64,000 nucleotides of DNA from Pseudomonas promysalinigenes (GCF_014269025.2 NZ_CP077094.1:1736001-1800000), one strand, 5' to 3'. Counted from the stretch's first letter, positions 26,532-36,289 are shown. Numbers and translations are program-made. The notes: a model not told the origin generated them from the letters alone.

Positions 26532-26797
26532 TTTCTATTTTCCTTTGCGTTCGCTATCGCCATAGCGAGCAGTGTCCTTAGGGATGAATTGTCTATACCT
26601 GAGTAGCTGGCTTCACCAACGTGCCGGCAATTAGCCTGCACCGCTCGCTCCCAGTCCTCTTTGGTTGGGTTGCGGCCACTTTCTTGGATGCGCGCAATCG
26701 CAAGTTTTATGCTGGCCAGCTGCGACGGAGTAGGCTCCGCAGGTGGAAGCCCGAACAGCATTCTTAACGAGTGGGAGAGATCGTCATCTTGACTCAT
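26528..26797 (-). CDS. Small helical protein, first gene of the coupled operon
   Basis: An 89-residue protein beginning MSQDDDLSHSLRMLFGLP. The start at 26797 is chosen over 26926 because AAGGA lies seven bases upstream and the extra residues look non-conserved. Its C-terminal 20 residues match the next protein closely. It is the first of three overlapping genes (89 aa, 87 aa, membrane protein). No known domain recognised. Confidence 0.62.
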   Translation of the reverse strand: MSQDDDLSHSLRMLFGLPPAEPTPSQLASIKLAIARIQESGRNPTKEDWERAVQANCRHVGEASYSGIDNSSLRTLLAMAIANAKENRK

Positions 26798-27266
26798 GAG
26801 GTTATCCTTCAAATGTTCACTCGCCCTAGGGTCTGACTCAAAAATCTTGAGGCGAAGATCAGGCAAGGCACAAACAGCCGAGGCACGGTCGGAGTGGCGC
26901 TCGACTTCACGGATTGAAATGAGCATTCCGAGGCTGCTTTCAGCGCAGCATCACCGAGTCTCAAGGCTTTTCGTATAGAGCATGGCAAGGACTCAGTACT
27001 GAGCAGCAGGCAAGCTCAGCTGCCAGGATCGGCTTTGAGGGTGTCATTATGATGGCTCGGCAAACCGAATCAACGTTTTTTTGAGCAAAGAAGTGGACGA
27101 AAGGCCCGGAATAGAAGCTTTGCAAGCAATGCCAGCGATTCACCCCATTCCGACACTCGATCAGCTCTGCAGGGCGCTTTGAACTGTGGGAATCAGAAGG
27201 AGCTCGGTATCCCTGGATCATTTATTGCTGATCCAGGGTGATGGCCATCGGGCCACGGTGTTCGGG
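26798..27266. other. Intergenic region without a supported gene
   Basis: About 470 bases between minus-strand genes. It should contain the promoter of the coupled three-gene operon. Short frames here (for example 26961-27221) show no motif or ribosome binding site. Confidence 0.4.
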
Positions 27267-28715
27267 CTATGTGAGCTCCCAGTAACCTTCGTCTCGCTTA
27301 ATGATGCCCGCCCGCTGATCAGGCTTGTGCCGGTGCCTGACGACGTAGAACAAGTCTCGGAACACCTTTGATACCGTGGCGATGTAGCTGTGGCCTAAGC
27401 CAAACATGTCCCTGCCCGCAGCAGACACGTCTACAGTGGCCAAGGAATTCATGACCAGTGGGGGGCGGGCGTCCCCAGCCCGGGAGTAGCTGTGAACGAA
27501 TCTAGATGCCGCAATCGCTCTATCATGCCGGGAGGCGTAGAGCGTTACTTGCTCAAAGGTCTCAAAGGCCTGTCCAAATTGTTTGAACCGGCTGGTATCC
27601 ACGTCTGGCGCCGCTAGAATGACCTGGTGGATGGGTGTAGTGCCAGGCTCGTGCTTCCAGCTTTCTAGAACCGACAGGAGCGCTCGGTTACCCATGCTGT
27701 GTGCGACGATATGCAGAGCTGACAACCCAAGCTGCTCTGTCACATGCGTCAAATACTGCCTGAGATTGCCTGCTGACCAATCTACCGTCGCTTCATCAGT
27801 GGGGTAGCCGCCCGGCGTTCCCAGTGATGCCCACGAGAAGCACAGCATCAGGCCTGGGAATTTTAGGTCGTGACAGAGTTGCGCCGCACGCCAGAGCGCG
27901 GCATCGAAGCCGACGTTATACCCGTGGATGAAAAGGAGGCCTTCTTTCTTGGAGGGATCTTGACCTATACCCTGTTGGCTCAGGTAATCCTTGGCGCTTG
28001 TGAACCATGCGTCCAACGCCAGGAGCTCATTGCTGTGGATGACGATGTGTTTGTTGGGATTGCCCTTGGTCTGGGTAGGCCACAACCATGGTCGTTCAAG
28101 CTTGCCCTCACGGTGGATATGAGGGACAGAGACCTCAGCGACGCCGTAGGCGATTGTGCCATCGCCTCTGAAGCCACCAAATTTCACGGTACGGCCAGGC
28201 TCCTGCAGACGATCCGTCCCGTAATAGATTGGATAGGTCGTGTAAATCTGTTGCGCAGGTTCCCGGCGGTAGGAAATTGAGGCGCTGTAGTCGTACAACG
28301 AGTCGTCTTTTACCCCTCTGGAGGTCATCCCACGTTCCTGGGGCGGGTGAAGCTCCTGTGGAATATTGACAGCTTCCTCCAGAGCCCTCTTGTACTCAGT
28401 ATTTCTGACTGCTGACGAAATACTGGCTGCGCTGGGCAGCCGGGCGCTCAGAAATGCCTCTACATCAGCGGCACTTCGTCCAATGCTGATGTCATCAACC
28501 CTTTTCAGGAGGCCTTCAAAGGTGTTCTGTGCGTATCGTCCAGTGATACGGGCCCGGAGCACCTCAACCAGGGTGTCAGATGGGCTGTTCCTCCAGCAGA
28601 GAAACAGCGCACTTGAGCTGATCACCCGATAGCGGGAAGACCCAGCAATTGCGTTTATTCGAAGGATGGCAAGTGCAATCTTGAGCTCGTGTAAAGTCCG
28701 TTTTGGCTGTTCCAT
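27267..28715 (-). CDS. DUF900-type alpha/beta hydrolase with long N-terminal extension
   Basis: A 482-residue protein. The C-terminal half is an alpha/beta hydrolase of the DUF900 type: an oxyanion region LLFIHGYNVGFDAAL (about 260), the nucleophile elbow AHSMGN (about 336), DVDTSRF, and a late histidine in GLGHSYI. It begins with YPIYYGTDR, typical of this family. About 165 residues precede the domain and are unassigned, largely helical. The start at 28715 (MEQPKRTLHELK) is preferred. A lipase or esterase role is likely; the substrate is unknown. Placed beside AbiH, it may be defence cargo. Confidence 0.72.
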   Translation of the reverse strand: MEQPKRTLHELKIALAILRINAIAGSSRYRVISSSALFLCWRNSPSDTLVEVLRARITGRYAQNTFEGLLKRVDDISIGRSAADVEAFLSARLPSAASISSAVRNTEYKRALEEAVNIPQELHPPQERGMTSRGVKDDSLYDYSASISYRREPAQQIYTTYPIYYGTDRLQEPGRTVKFGGFRGDGTIAYGVAEVSVPHIHREGKLERPWLWPTQTKGNPNKHIVIHSNELLALDAWFTSAKDYLSQQGIGQDPSKKEGLLFIHGYNVGFDAALWRAAQLCHDLKFPGLMLCFSWASLGTPGGYPTDEATVDWSAGNLRQYLTHVTEQLGLSALHIVAHSMGNRALLSVLESWKHEPGTTPIHQVILAAPDVDTSRFKQFGQAFETFEQVTLYASRHDRAIAASRFVHSYSRAGDARPPLVMNSLATVDVSAAGRDMFGLGHSYIATVSKVFRDLFYVVRHRHKPDQRAGIIKRDEGYWELT

Positions 28716-28809
28716 GATCCAAGCCTTGGTGAGCGAAGCGGTCACTGTAAAGCGCAATTCTCACTGTTGGCAACCTTGCTCCAGACCTGCCTGACGCTAG
28801 TCTTGCCCG

Positions 28810-29743
28810 TCATGCAGTAGCATGAAGATCGCTCCAGAAACGATAGCGGATCTGCGCAGAGGACACGCCAAACACCTCAAGGCGGGCTATTTTTTCCTCT
28901 ATGTCATCATCAGGCAACACTGCAATTGTCCAGGGTACTGACCTGCCTTTCAGCGCACCCACCACGGCAGCAAAGTAAGGGCCATCCACAGGATCAAGAG
29001 AATGGCCGAGTACCACGACCTGCTGGATATCGCTCAAGCTTGCGAAAAAATTGGCATTGCGTTCGATGATTTCTCTCGAAGGCTTAAAGGTCGCAGAAAA
29101 ATAGTCGTCCAAGGACTGCATGGCTTCAATAATGCGGTGATCTGAGTCTTCATGATCAACTGCCTTGAATAGAGAAGTCCGATCGTCTGGGCCCCAGCCA
29201 TGACCCAGGATGAGGTCAGAGTCATCATCTGCCGATTCGCCATGGATGTGTAAAATGTTGGAGCCAGGCACGCGATAGACGCTACTCAATGTACCTGTGT
29301 AATTGAAGGTCAGGTAGGTTGCATGGATGTCCAGCTCTGCTAGGCGATTCTGCGCACTGAGTGCATCTGGAATCTCGATAGTCCTGACCCATTGGGCGAA
29401 GAGTGTTTGGAGCGTTCCCGACAATCCCTGGGCCACTCGGTCGACTTCGTATTGAAAGTCGTGATTACCCGCGTCGCTCCAGTTCTCGTCAGCGTACGAT
29501 CCCATGAAATGTTCGAGGCTGTTGATGATGTGGTCGGTGTCTAGGTCAGCCAGGGCCGCCTCCAGGTCGGCCCAATGCTCCCCCCGCTGGCACGTAGTCC
29601 TCCATCCAGTCGTAGACGTCACGGTCATGTGACTTCACATAGGCTTTGAAATGCCTGTATCCGGTAGGCATGCGGTGGTTCAAATCGAAGCCGTTCCCGA
29701 TGATGTAAAGAGTCTGGGGGAGGGTGGGTAACTCGACGGTCAT
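28810..29743 (-). pseudogene. AbiH-family abortive infection protein, frameshifted at a G6 tract
   Basis: The two frames join as one AbiH-like protein of about 310 residues. The N-terminus has the family's LYIIGNGFDLNHRMPTGY nucleotide-binding-like motif (about residue 11). The rest includes LTFNYTGTLSSVY, ILHIHGES, LGHGWG and VVVLGHSLD, all AbiH hallmarks. The frames meet at six Gs (C6 on the plus strand, 29580-29585); removing one G gives ...VPAGEHWADLE. AbiH aborts phage infection in other bacteria by an unknown mechanism. As sequenced the protein is cut at about 65 residues. It could be a true mutation, slippage switching or a read error. Confidence 0.75.
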
Positions 29744-29834
29744 GGCGTGTACTCCAACATCCTATTGGTGTATCGAAGATGTCGGGCTCCGTGCTGCGAG
29801 CCCGAACTGTGCTTTCAGGGGTAAATTGACTGAG

Positions 29835-30296
29835 TTACTTGAACTTGCCGCGTATCCAGCCCAGTACTCGAATCAAAACGGTAAGCCTGCGATAGAAACT
29901 ATCCGCATCGACCAAGAAACCCAGTTTCTTACGCAGCTGGGCCATCTCCATCGCCACGACCGTTTGCGCATCGGTGCCAGCCAGGCCTGCCGCAACCATA
30001 TCCTGGTTAACCTGTTGAAGCCGGCGGTACCAGCCAATATCGATCGTATGGCGCTCGAAGAAGCGGTTGTTGAGCATACGGTGTTTCCCGAGAAGGAACA
30101 GGTAAGCGCCAAGGCCTGCCAGAAAGACCTGCAACATGCTAATTCCAACGCCTTGGGCGTTCAGAAACTGCGCGATCTGTGGTGTTCGCCAGCAGCCGAG
30201 CGCGAACAGCACGGGCCAGAGGGCAATGGCGAATAGAGCTTCGTTCGTGCATGGGAAGCGTGTCAGTTCAGTGGGGATAAAGCGGAGACGGGTCAT
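29835..30296 (-). CDS. Small membrane protein, unrecognised
   Basis: A 153-residue protein beginning MTRLRFIPTELTRFPCTN (start at 30296 preferred over 30344). It has two transmembrane helices (LFAIALWPVLFALGCW and MLQVFLAGLGAYLFLLG) followed by a basic cytoplasmic C-terminal half ending GWIRGKFK. No family recognised. It stands between AbiH and greB on the same strand. Confidence 0.6.
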   Translation of the reverse strand: MTRLRFIPTELTRFPCTNEALFAIALWPVLFALGCWRTPQIAQFLNAQGVGISMLQVFLAGLGAYLFLLGKHRMLNNRFFERHTIDIGWYRRLQQVNQDMVAAGLAGTDAQTVVAMEMAQLRKKLGFLVDADSFYRRLTVLIRVLGWIRGKFK

Positions 30297-30451
30297 AGCA
30301 ACTCCTGTTGGAAGGCTGTCCAGGCACGAGAGGCCTGGACTCACTCAAGCTTCCAGTGGCGCCTAGGTTCGTTGCAACTCAAGTCGATGCATTCCCGATT
30401 ACCTGGCTGAGTGAAGTCAGGAGAGCGGATGAGTAATGGTCGTTACGGTTG

Positions 30452-30934
30452 TTAGGACGTGCGCTGTTCATACGATATGCTTGCGATATACCAGGTTGCT
30501 TCGCCTGTAGGCGTCTGCACCACCACCTCATCGCCTTCTTCTTTTTTCAAAAGCGCACGAGCCATGGGGGAGTCAATTGAGATGTAGTCATTTCGCCCAT
30601 AGATCTCATCGTAGCCGACAACCCTGAATCGTTTGCTCTCACCGCCCTCATTTTCGATTTCGACCCAGGCGCCAAAAAATACTTTTCCTTCTTGCTCCGG
30701 GGAGTAGTCAACGACGCGAATATCCTCAAGCCGCTTTCTCAGATAGCGAATGCGTCGATCAATTTCGCGCAGCAATTTTTTATTGTACTGATAATCAGCG
30801 TTCTCGCTCCGATCGCCAAGAGAGGCGGCCCAAGTCACCTTTTGAGTGATCTCGGGGCGATAGGTGTGCCAGAGATGGTCAAGCTCTGCCTTCAGGGCGT
30901 TATGGCCTGCGCGGGTGATGATGTTGGTGGCCAA
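30452..30934 (-). CDS. greB: Transcription elongation factor GreB, island copy
   Basis: A complete 160-residue GreB: an N-terminal coiled coil (about residues 1-75, with SLGDRSENADYQYNKK) whose acidic tip reaches the RNA polymerase channel, and a C-terminal FKBP-like domain (GRNDYISIDSPMARALL). It stimulates cleavage of backtracked transcripts. It starts at TTG with AGGAG six bases upstream. It lies just downstream of gmtX, on the opposite strand to the interrupted chromosomal greB at 39790. The two differ at many synonymous positions and several residues, so this is a foreign copy, not a duplication. It probably replaces the disrupted gene. Confidence 0.9.
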   Translation of the reverse strand: MATNIITRAGHNALKAELDHLWHTYRPEITQKVTWAASLGDRSENADYQYNKKLLREIDRRIRYLRKRLEDIRVVDYSPEQEGKVFFGAWVEIENEGGESKRFRVVGYDEIYGRNDYISIDSPMARALLKKEEGDEVVVQTPTGEATWYIASISYEQRTS

Positions 30935-31230
30935 TCTCGGCTCCTATGGTTAATCGGGGCGCCGAGCGCTCCTCTATCGGACGCTCGACAACTGCATGAT
31001 GATGGTGACCTCTGTACTCATTCAGCTGAGAGCATTGAGCCACCATTTATCCTCCGTACGAGCCTATCATGCTGAAGAGGACAGAGTGCGATGAGCAAAG
31101 GTGGCTCTTCACGCAGTGCTCATGATCGATCTCTAACTCGGTGGCGAGGGGGGAGGTCAACTGCACCACAGTCAATGGCGCAGTCTTGGGGGGCAAGCTG
31201 GGAAACTCGCAAGCGCGGCGGGGCGGAAGG
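30935..31230. other. Spacer between greB and gmtX
   Basis: About 300 bases. It should carry the island greB promoter. I see no ORF or clear terminator. Confidence 0.35.
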
Positions 31231-31824
31231 CTAGAGATGCTTCAAGGCCTTATCAATCGCATTCATCGTACCTGGTCGGAAGAGCTCCTCGTTGTTTGGC
31301 CCGCAGACCTCGCCTCGTGGCCCCCGCGTGAGTGAGCGCTTGGTGAAAAAGGCTTCAGAACTGATGTATTCCAACGCTCGTCGCTCTCCAGGTAGTAGCT
31401 TGAACTGTGCTGCCGGCTGTTGCCTTAGGTCGATTTCAAACACACGATCACTTGGCAGCACCTCTTTGATTATCCGTTGTGCTGCCTTGAGCTCCGCCAG
31501 CAGCATCTTGGCCAAGAGCTTCGTTTCCCCCGCTGGTAGCGCTTCAATCCAGCCGTACGGGCCGGTAGCTTTGGGCTCTTTAGGCCCTACTTTGGGTGCA
31601 AACGAGTCGATCAATGCGCGGTAGTTGGCTCCGCTGGCATTATGCAAGCTCTGTGTTGCCGGGACGCCGTATGCCTTGCCAACGCGAGAAATCATCGCGT
31701 AGCTGAAATCGGTGCTGCCGCGCTCGCGTTGCTCCTTGCATGCCATGTAAACAGCATCGAGCGTTTTGTGCGTGCGGGGTTTGCTGGTGGCTTTAAGCTC
31801 TGCCAAGAGCTCTTCGGGAGTCAT
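31231..31824 (-). CDS. gmtX: Gamma-mobile-trio protein GmtX
   Basis: A 197-residue protein beginning MTPEELLAELKATSKPRTHKT. The N-terminal half looks helical and DNA-binding-like (VYMACKEQRERG...YAMISRVGKAYGVPATQS); the rest is unassigned. It is called GmtX mainly because it directly follows gmtZ with a 1-nt overlap (TGATG) and has the size and place of the third protein of gamma-mobile-trio elements. In such elements the three proteins are thought to mobilise islands rich in defence and toxin cargo. Its own role is unknown. Confidence 0.7.
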   Translation of the reverse strand: MTPEELLAELKATSKPRTHKTLDAVYMACKEQRERGSTDFSYAMISRVGKAYGVPATQSLHNASGANYRALIDSFAPKVGPKEPKATGPYGWIEALPAGETKLLAKMLLAELKAAQRIIKEVLPSDRVFEIDLRQQPAAQFKLLPGERRALEYISSEAFFTKRSLTRGPRGEVCGPNNEELFRPGTMNAIDKALKHL

Positions 31825-34800
31825 CAGGCATACTCCTCATGCGATTGCAGAACTACCGATTTGTCCACCTGCTCGAACGTATATTCGATCACACCCGCGT
31901 CTTGGGTATTGCGTGCTCGTTGAGCGCTATCATTTTCGAGAGCGTAGGTGAGCACCGCGCTGGCTTTCTCCCCCTTCAGTAGCATTTCGAAGGATTGCGT
32001 GGTGAGCCTTTGGTTTTCTGGAAGATCGCGCATCAGCAATCGTCCATCTACAACTGCGTCCAGGTTGTCCCATGATCCCAGGCGTGAAAGCAGGAACTGG
32101 GTAGCCTGATTGCCGATGACCAATTGCTGCCGCTTGTCCAGCCGGAAGAATGTCGGCTGAAGCTCGTTCAGTTGCAGAAGTCGATCCAAGTGCTGAGAGC
32201 GTGTCGTGAGCGCCAGGTCGGCTTTGGCTGAGACGTAGATCTGAGCATTTTCGCAGACCTCGCTCAACTGTTGGAAAAAGGATGTTTCCTCAAAGGCAAA
32301 AATTACCTCATGTTCTTCTTGAATGATAAGTTGAGTGGCGTTCGAAGCATGGTCGTTGTCAACCTGTTCGTTGAGGGCGGCTTGGCACTGTTCCACTAGT
32401 CGCTTGATTCCATTCATGTCCGACAGATACATGTCCGCCGTCCGGGAAGCAGTGGAAATTTGTCCATAGTTGCCATTGATCTGAGATTCAAGTTCATCTA
32501 GCTCTGTGGTATCGTAAGTCCCACCCGCATTTTCAATGTCACTCTGCTCTTCCCTGCATTTTTTGGCGCGCTGCTCCAAATCGTAGTTGAGCTCTTCCAT
32601 ATCATGGATGTGGTCAAACTGGAACTTTGCCGCAAGCGAGATCTCATTGCTCAGAGATAGCAGGCCGCCCAAGAAAACTGGCCCAGTAATGAAATGTCTA
32701 CAGCGAATGCAGTTCTCACTTCCAAGGTAGCCCGCAGGCACGTATGTCCACTTTCCGACTTCTGCCAAGAAGCCGTCATGGCAACGATCAGCAGCATAGG
32801 GACATAGTCCGTAATCTCTGAACAATGTACTGCCTGGCGCTAAACTTCCTACAAATCGAGTAATGGCTTCAGAATTGTTTGTGATCAATGCATGGCGCAC
32901 CTGCTCGGTGCGACCCTGTTGGATTTTCTGCCAGTCCTCTTTAGCTTGGGAGGACAGAGCCCGCTTCTCTGCCTCCGTAAATTTCAGCCGCATCATTTTT
33001 TCATTGATTTTCACGTAGTACATAGTCATGACAACAGAGCTGTGGCCTACGATCTTAACGATCATTTCCATAGGAATACGCTCGTCCATAACATAGGCGG
33101 TAATCAGGCTGACCCTCATGGTGTGAGGAGTATAAATAGATGTGTAGGAAGTGACTCCGTTCGGGTTGCCGTTTAGTGTTGCCAGTTCGACACTTTGAGG
33201 CTGTGAGTTATAAAGAGCGATGGCGATACGATTGTGAAGCCTAGGGGAGAAGCTCCCGCTGCATTCTTCTGCTCCAAGCTCCCGGAATAGGAAGCAATTG
33301 CTCCCCTTGGCTAGAAGATCATTTTCTGAGTAGTTTGTATGACGGCACTCAATCCAAGGCATAGCCCTGTGTATTGGATTGTACTTTGTTTGCCATTCCC
33401 TTAACCGGATACACCACAAGCCGAGTGCTGCTGGCATCCAGGGGACGTTATAGGTTGGGCGCTTGCGTGAAGTTTTGTTAGTTGTGATATACATGCCAAT
33501 TTCATCGTCTTCATATCTCTTGATGAATCCCTGTGGCTTGGGCTTACCCTTGATCCGGTTGGTGTTGTTAATCCATTCAATTTTACCATCACGAATGACA
33601 GGGATTTCTTGGTCACCCTCCCCGGAGTCAACGTAGGCAATCTGAAAACCGCGCAACGGGACTGAGGCAAGGGCGTAAGTATGCATCCAGGCGCCCGGGA
33701 ACCAGATACGGCACTTTCCGTTGACGAACTTGTAGACGCAGTTAGGGTCGTCAGGATCAATCAGGTTCTCCTCGATTTCATACCAGTCAGCCTCAAACTC
33801 ATGCAGGTGGGTGAGGTCTGAGAAACTCTGAGCAGTAGGGGGAATAATCCAGTCTCGCAACCCTGCTACGTGGTGGAACGCCAGGCAAGGTTTGACGGTT
33901 TCACTTGGCTGGAAACTAGGTGCGATTGCCGGGTTGATTACCATGAATGGATCCCGGGCTCCCTCAATCATGATACGTTCGCGGGTATCTTCGCACTCAA
34001 TGCTCAAATTGCTACTAATATAGTGTTCAGAAAATTCCTTGAGCGCGTTAACCACCTTGCGCTGCAGCGTTTCCTTTAGGGTGGTGATATAGAATTTAAA
34101 TTCATCGGTGTTGAAGCGGTCTGATGTGAAAATGTCCGTTGGATGGCGACCGATTTTCCTGGGGGCGAGAAAGTCGCGAACGTAGCGGACAATGTAGTTC
34201 TCTTTGGTCGAAGCGCCCCTGACACTGCGTAAGAACTTTACGATTGCCGGTTGCCACTGCTCATAAGGCGCACGCAAGGTCGAAATAGTATAAGGCTCTG
34301 TTTTTCCAAGGAAAGAAGTCCAGTTGATCCACGCATCATCATATACCTTGTCAGGTGCGAGTGGAAAACGATTGTCGCCAGTTTCAATAATGTGGGCCTT
34401 GTACTCTAGTGCAGAGTTAAGGCCGAGCGGCTGAAGTTTTACAACGACTTCCTCGTAAGAGTATGGCTTGATCATGTCGCATAGATCAAACCAGTCTATC
34501 CAGTCGTGAGGGAAACTCCGATCCGGGTTCGCAGGAAGGCACGGGTGTTTCGGTTGTTTTTCTCGATACTCTTTGCTGTCTTTGATGCCAAGATACTTTA
34601 CAGCAAATTTGGTTTCCTCAAGGGTGGAGCATTTCTCGGGCAAGATAAAATCGGCCCAAGTGGTGTAATCCTTATACACGTCATGTGGAGCGCCGGGAAG
34701 TTTTGGGTCTCCGTGCCGAAGCCGCGCATAATCGGTAATTAAAACAACGCCCAGGCCACGTGCGGCGGCCGCTGCCGCGCGCATCGTTGGGTAGAATGCG

Positions 34801-35831
34801 CCAAAAAGGAAAGCGCGCCAGCCGGTCTTAGGCCATGCTCGCTGATAAAAGATGTCTGGCCTTTTGGGGAGCATGGGGTCTTCGCTGAAGCGGGTCAGAT
34901 AATCATTTTTGACATCGATCCCGAGCTTGCGAACGGCAGCAGTGGCTTCTTCGATAGTGGGATACTTTGGTTGCCCGGCCAGGAAGTCTTCCCAGTCTTT
35001 CCAGTTGGAATACGTTCTATCTGGCGATGGGGGGAGGCGAGTATCTTCAGAGAAACATGCATGATATTCGCCTTTAGTGGCAATACCGAGCGCCCGCACG
35101 GCAGCCTGGGCTTCATGATAGTGTTCGTAGGGTTTTCGAGCCAGCCCCAGAAAATGCAACCACCCGTGCCACATTTTCTTGTAGGTAGACTCAGGGCCCG
35201 CAGGGAGCCGAGGATTCTCTGCTCTCAATTTAATGTAGGCCGCCCGAGTTGTTATGCCTGCGTTTCGTACCAGGTCTCGCGCATCTTCGTATTTGAGGAG
35301 AGCTTCCTTGCCCAGTCCCAGGTAGTCGTTCCATCCATTCCATTCCTTATAGGCAAGCTGAGGAGCAGCATAGAAGCGTGGGTCAATATCGATGCAGGTG
35401 TCTCGATAGTCCGACGCAGTACGGAAATGGTAAGAGCGTGCGATTGCGCGTGCCTCATAATAATCTGAATATTTTTGCTCTTTGTCGAGAAAATCAATCC
35501 AGCCCTTCCAGTCAGAAATGTATGTTTGGTCTGGTCGAGAAGGGAGTTTGAAGTCTCTTTTGTAAAGTTTTGAATATTCAGCAGACGAGGTAATACCAAG
35601 TTTCAAGACTGCGCACTTGGCATCTTCAAAGGTGTGGGTTTCGGGTTCGGCTTGCCCGATGAAATGCAAATGGCCACGCCATTCTTCTGGATAGTATTCA
35701 TGAGGGGCGCTCGGCAGGCGAGGATCCTCCGTGCGGCGCTTTTTATAGTCTGCAACAGTTGTGATTTTCAAGCGAATGCAGGCTTCGCGTGCTTCTTCGA
35801 ATGTTGGGTAAAAATTCTTTTTCTTGGCCAT
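31824..35831 (-). CDS. gmtZ: Gamma-mobile-trio integrase GmtZ (VPA1269-like)
   Basis: A 1,335-residue protein. Residues 7 to about 520 are nine tandem repeats of about 55 residues, each following the pattern ...A...LGI....EY......D.RLP..P...Y...W..W.DFLG, matching the phage-integrase repeat unit. A core-binding region follows. Near residue 910 lies a tyrosine-recombinase-like centre with HTMRVSLITAYV, VGHSSVVMT and MYYVKI, supplying the HxxR, GH and Tyr residues. The last 300 residues include a CxxC-type cluster (CPYAADRC...CIRCRHF) and long coiled coils. Size, repeats and neighbours fit the GmtZ/VPA1269 family. The gene is AT-richer than the core genome, which suggests transfer. Confidence 0.85.
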   Translation of the reverse strand: MAKKKNFYPTFEEAREACIRLKITTVADYKKRRTEDPRLPSAPHEYYPEEWRGHLHFIGQAEPETHTFEDAKCAVLKLGITSSAEYSKLYKRDFKLPSRPDQTYISDWKGWIDFLDKEQKYSDYYEARAIARSYHFRTASDYRDTCIDIDPRFYAAPQLAYKEWNGWNDYLGLGKEALLKYEDARDLVRNAGITTRAAYIKLRAENPRLPAGPESTYKKMWHGWLHFLGLARKPYEHYHEAQAAVRALGIATKGEYHACFSEDTRLPPSPDRTYSNWKDWEDFLAGQPKYPTIEEATAAVRKLGIDVKNDYLTRFSEDPMLPKRPDIFYQRAWPKTGWRAFLFGAFYPTMRAAAAAARGLGVVLITDYARLRHGDPKLPGAPHDVYKDYTTWADFILPEKCSTLEETKFAVKYLGIKDSKEYREKQPKHPCLPANPDRSFPHDWIDWFDLCDMIKPYSYEEVVVKLQPLGLNSALEYKAHIIETGDNRFPLAPDKVYDDAWINWTSFLGKTEPYTISTLRAPYEQWQPAIVKFLRSVRGASTKENYIVRYVRDFLAPRKIGRHPTDIFTSDRFNTDEFKFYITTLKETLQRKVVNALKEFSEHYISSNLSIECEDTRERIMIEGARDPFMVINPAIAPSFQPSETVKPCLAFHHVAGLRDWIIPPTAQSFSDLTHLHEFEADWYEIEENLIDPDDPNCVYKFVNGKCRIWFPGAWMHTYALASVPLRGFQIAYVDSGEGDQEIPVIRDGKIEWINNTNRIKGKPKPQGFIKRYEDDEIGMYITTNKTSRKRPTYNVPWMPAALGLWCIRLREWQTKYNPIHRAMPWIECRHTNYSENDLLAKGSNCFLFRELGAEECSGSFSPRLHNRIAIALYNSQPQSVELATLNGNPNGVTSYTSIYTPHTMRVSLITAYVMDERIPMEMIVKIVGHSSVVMTMYYVKINEKMMRLKFTEAEKRALSSQAKEDWQKIQQGRTEQVRHALITNNSEAITRFVGSLAPGSTLFRDYGLCPYAADRCHDGFLAEVGKWTYVPAGYLGSENCIRCRHFITGPVFLGGLLSLSNEISLAAKFQFDHIHDMEELNYDLEQRAKKCREEQSDIENAGGTYDTTELDELESQINGNYGQISTASRTADMYLSDMNGIKRLVEQCQAALNEQVDNDHASNATQLIIQEEHEVIFAFEETSFFQQLSEVCENAQIYVSAKADLALTTRSQHLDRLLQLNELQPTFFRLDKRQQLVIGNQATQFLLSRLGSWDNLDAVVDGRLLMRDLPENQRLTTQSFEMLLKGEKASAVLTYALENDSAQRARNTQDAGVIEYTFEQVDKSVVLQSHEEYA

Positions 35832-35960
35832 TTGAGGTGCTCCGGTAAATTGCTATACAGTCAGTTTTTAATCAGGTAGTGCTTTGTAAGTTGAATTCAT
35901 TCACCAAGTTTCTGCTTTCCTATTTAAATTTTTCAAGTTGAAATCTTCTTTCTCTGAATG

Positions 35961-36116
35961 TTAGGCGGAGTAAGCGTCTGACAGATGTCTCATTGGCTTC
36001 CTTGGTGGTTTTTTGCTGATGTTGTACAGGCCGGCCAGGAAGATGTTCAGGCTGTGTCCGATACAATGATCCCGGATATCGGTGGGGTGCTTGTATAGTG
36101 CTTGGTTGCTATTCAT
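35961..36116 (-). CDS. Undescribed 51-aa ORF between gmtZ and gmtY
   Basis: An open frame beginning MNSNQALYKHPTDIRDHC and ending HLSDAYSA. AGGAAG lies seven bases upstream of the ATG (minus strand), a good ribosome binding site. A hydrophobic-aromatic centre (SLNIFLAGLYNISK) could be an amphipathic helix. It lies in the 458-bp gap between gmtY and gmtZ, on their strand. I recognise no relative. It could be a regulator, a fourth trio component or a fragment of a longer gene. Confidence 0.5.
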   Translation of the reverse strand: MNSNQALYKHPTDIRDHCIGHSLNIFLAGLYNISKKPPRKPMRHLSDAYSA

Positions 36117-36289
36117 TTTCTACTTCCTGCTTCCTAATAACTAAGTTGACTGGCGAGTGTCTAGATTGCGCTTTATAGGACGAAGGCATTCGCCCATCGA
36201 GACTTTAGAGTCGTAGGTTTAGAGGCGTCCTCAGTAGGCCGATTGCACTTAGCTGATAAGCGTGCGAGTCCTTATGGGCCTAGATAAAT

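Noticed and set aside
31231..31824. Similarity of a GmtX segment (NASGANYRALIDSF) to the tails of the small paralogues at 26,268-26,797
   Set aside because: Only a short N..YR.L pattern is shared; too weak to claim relatedness.
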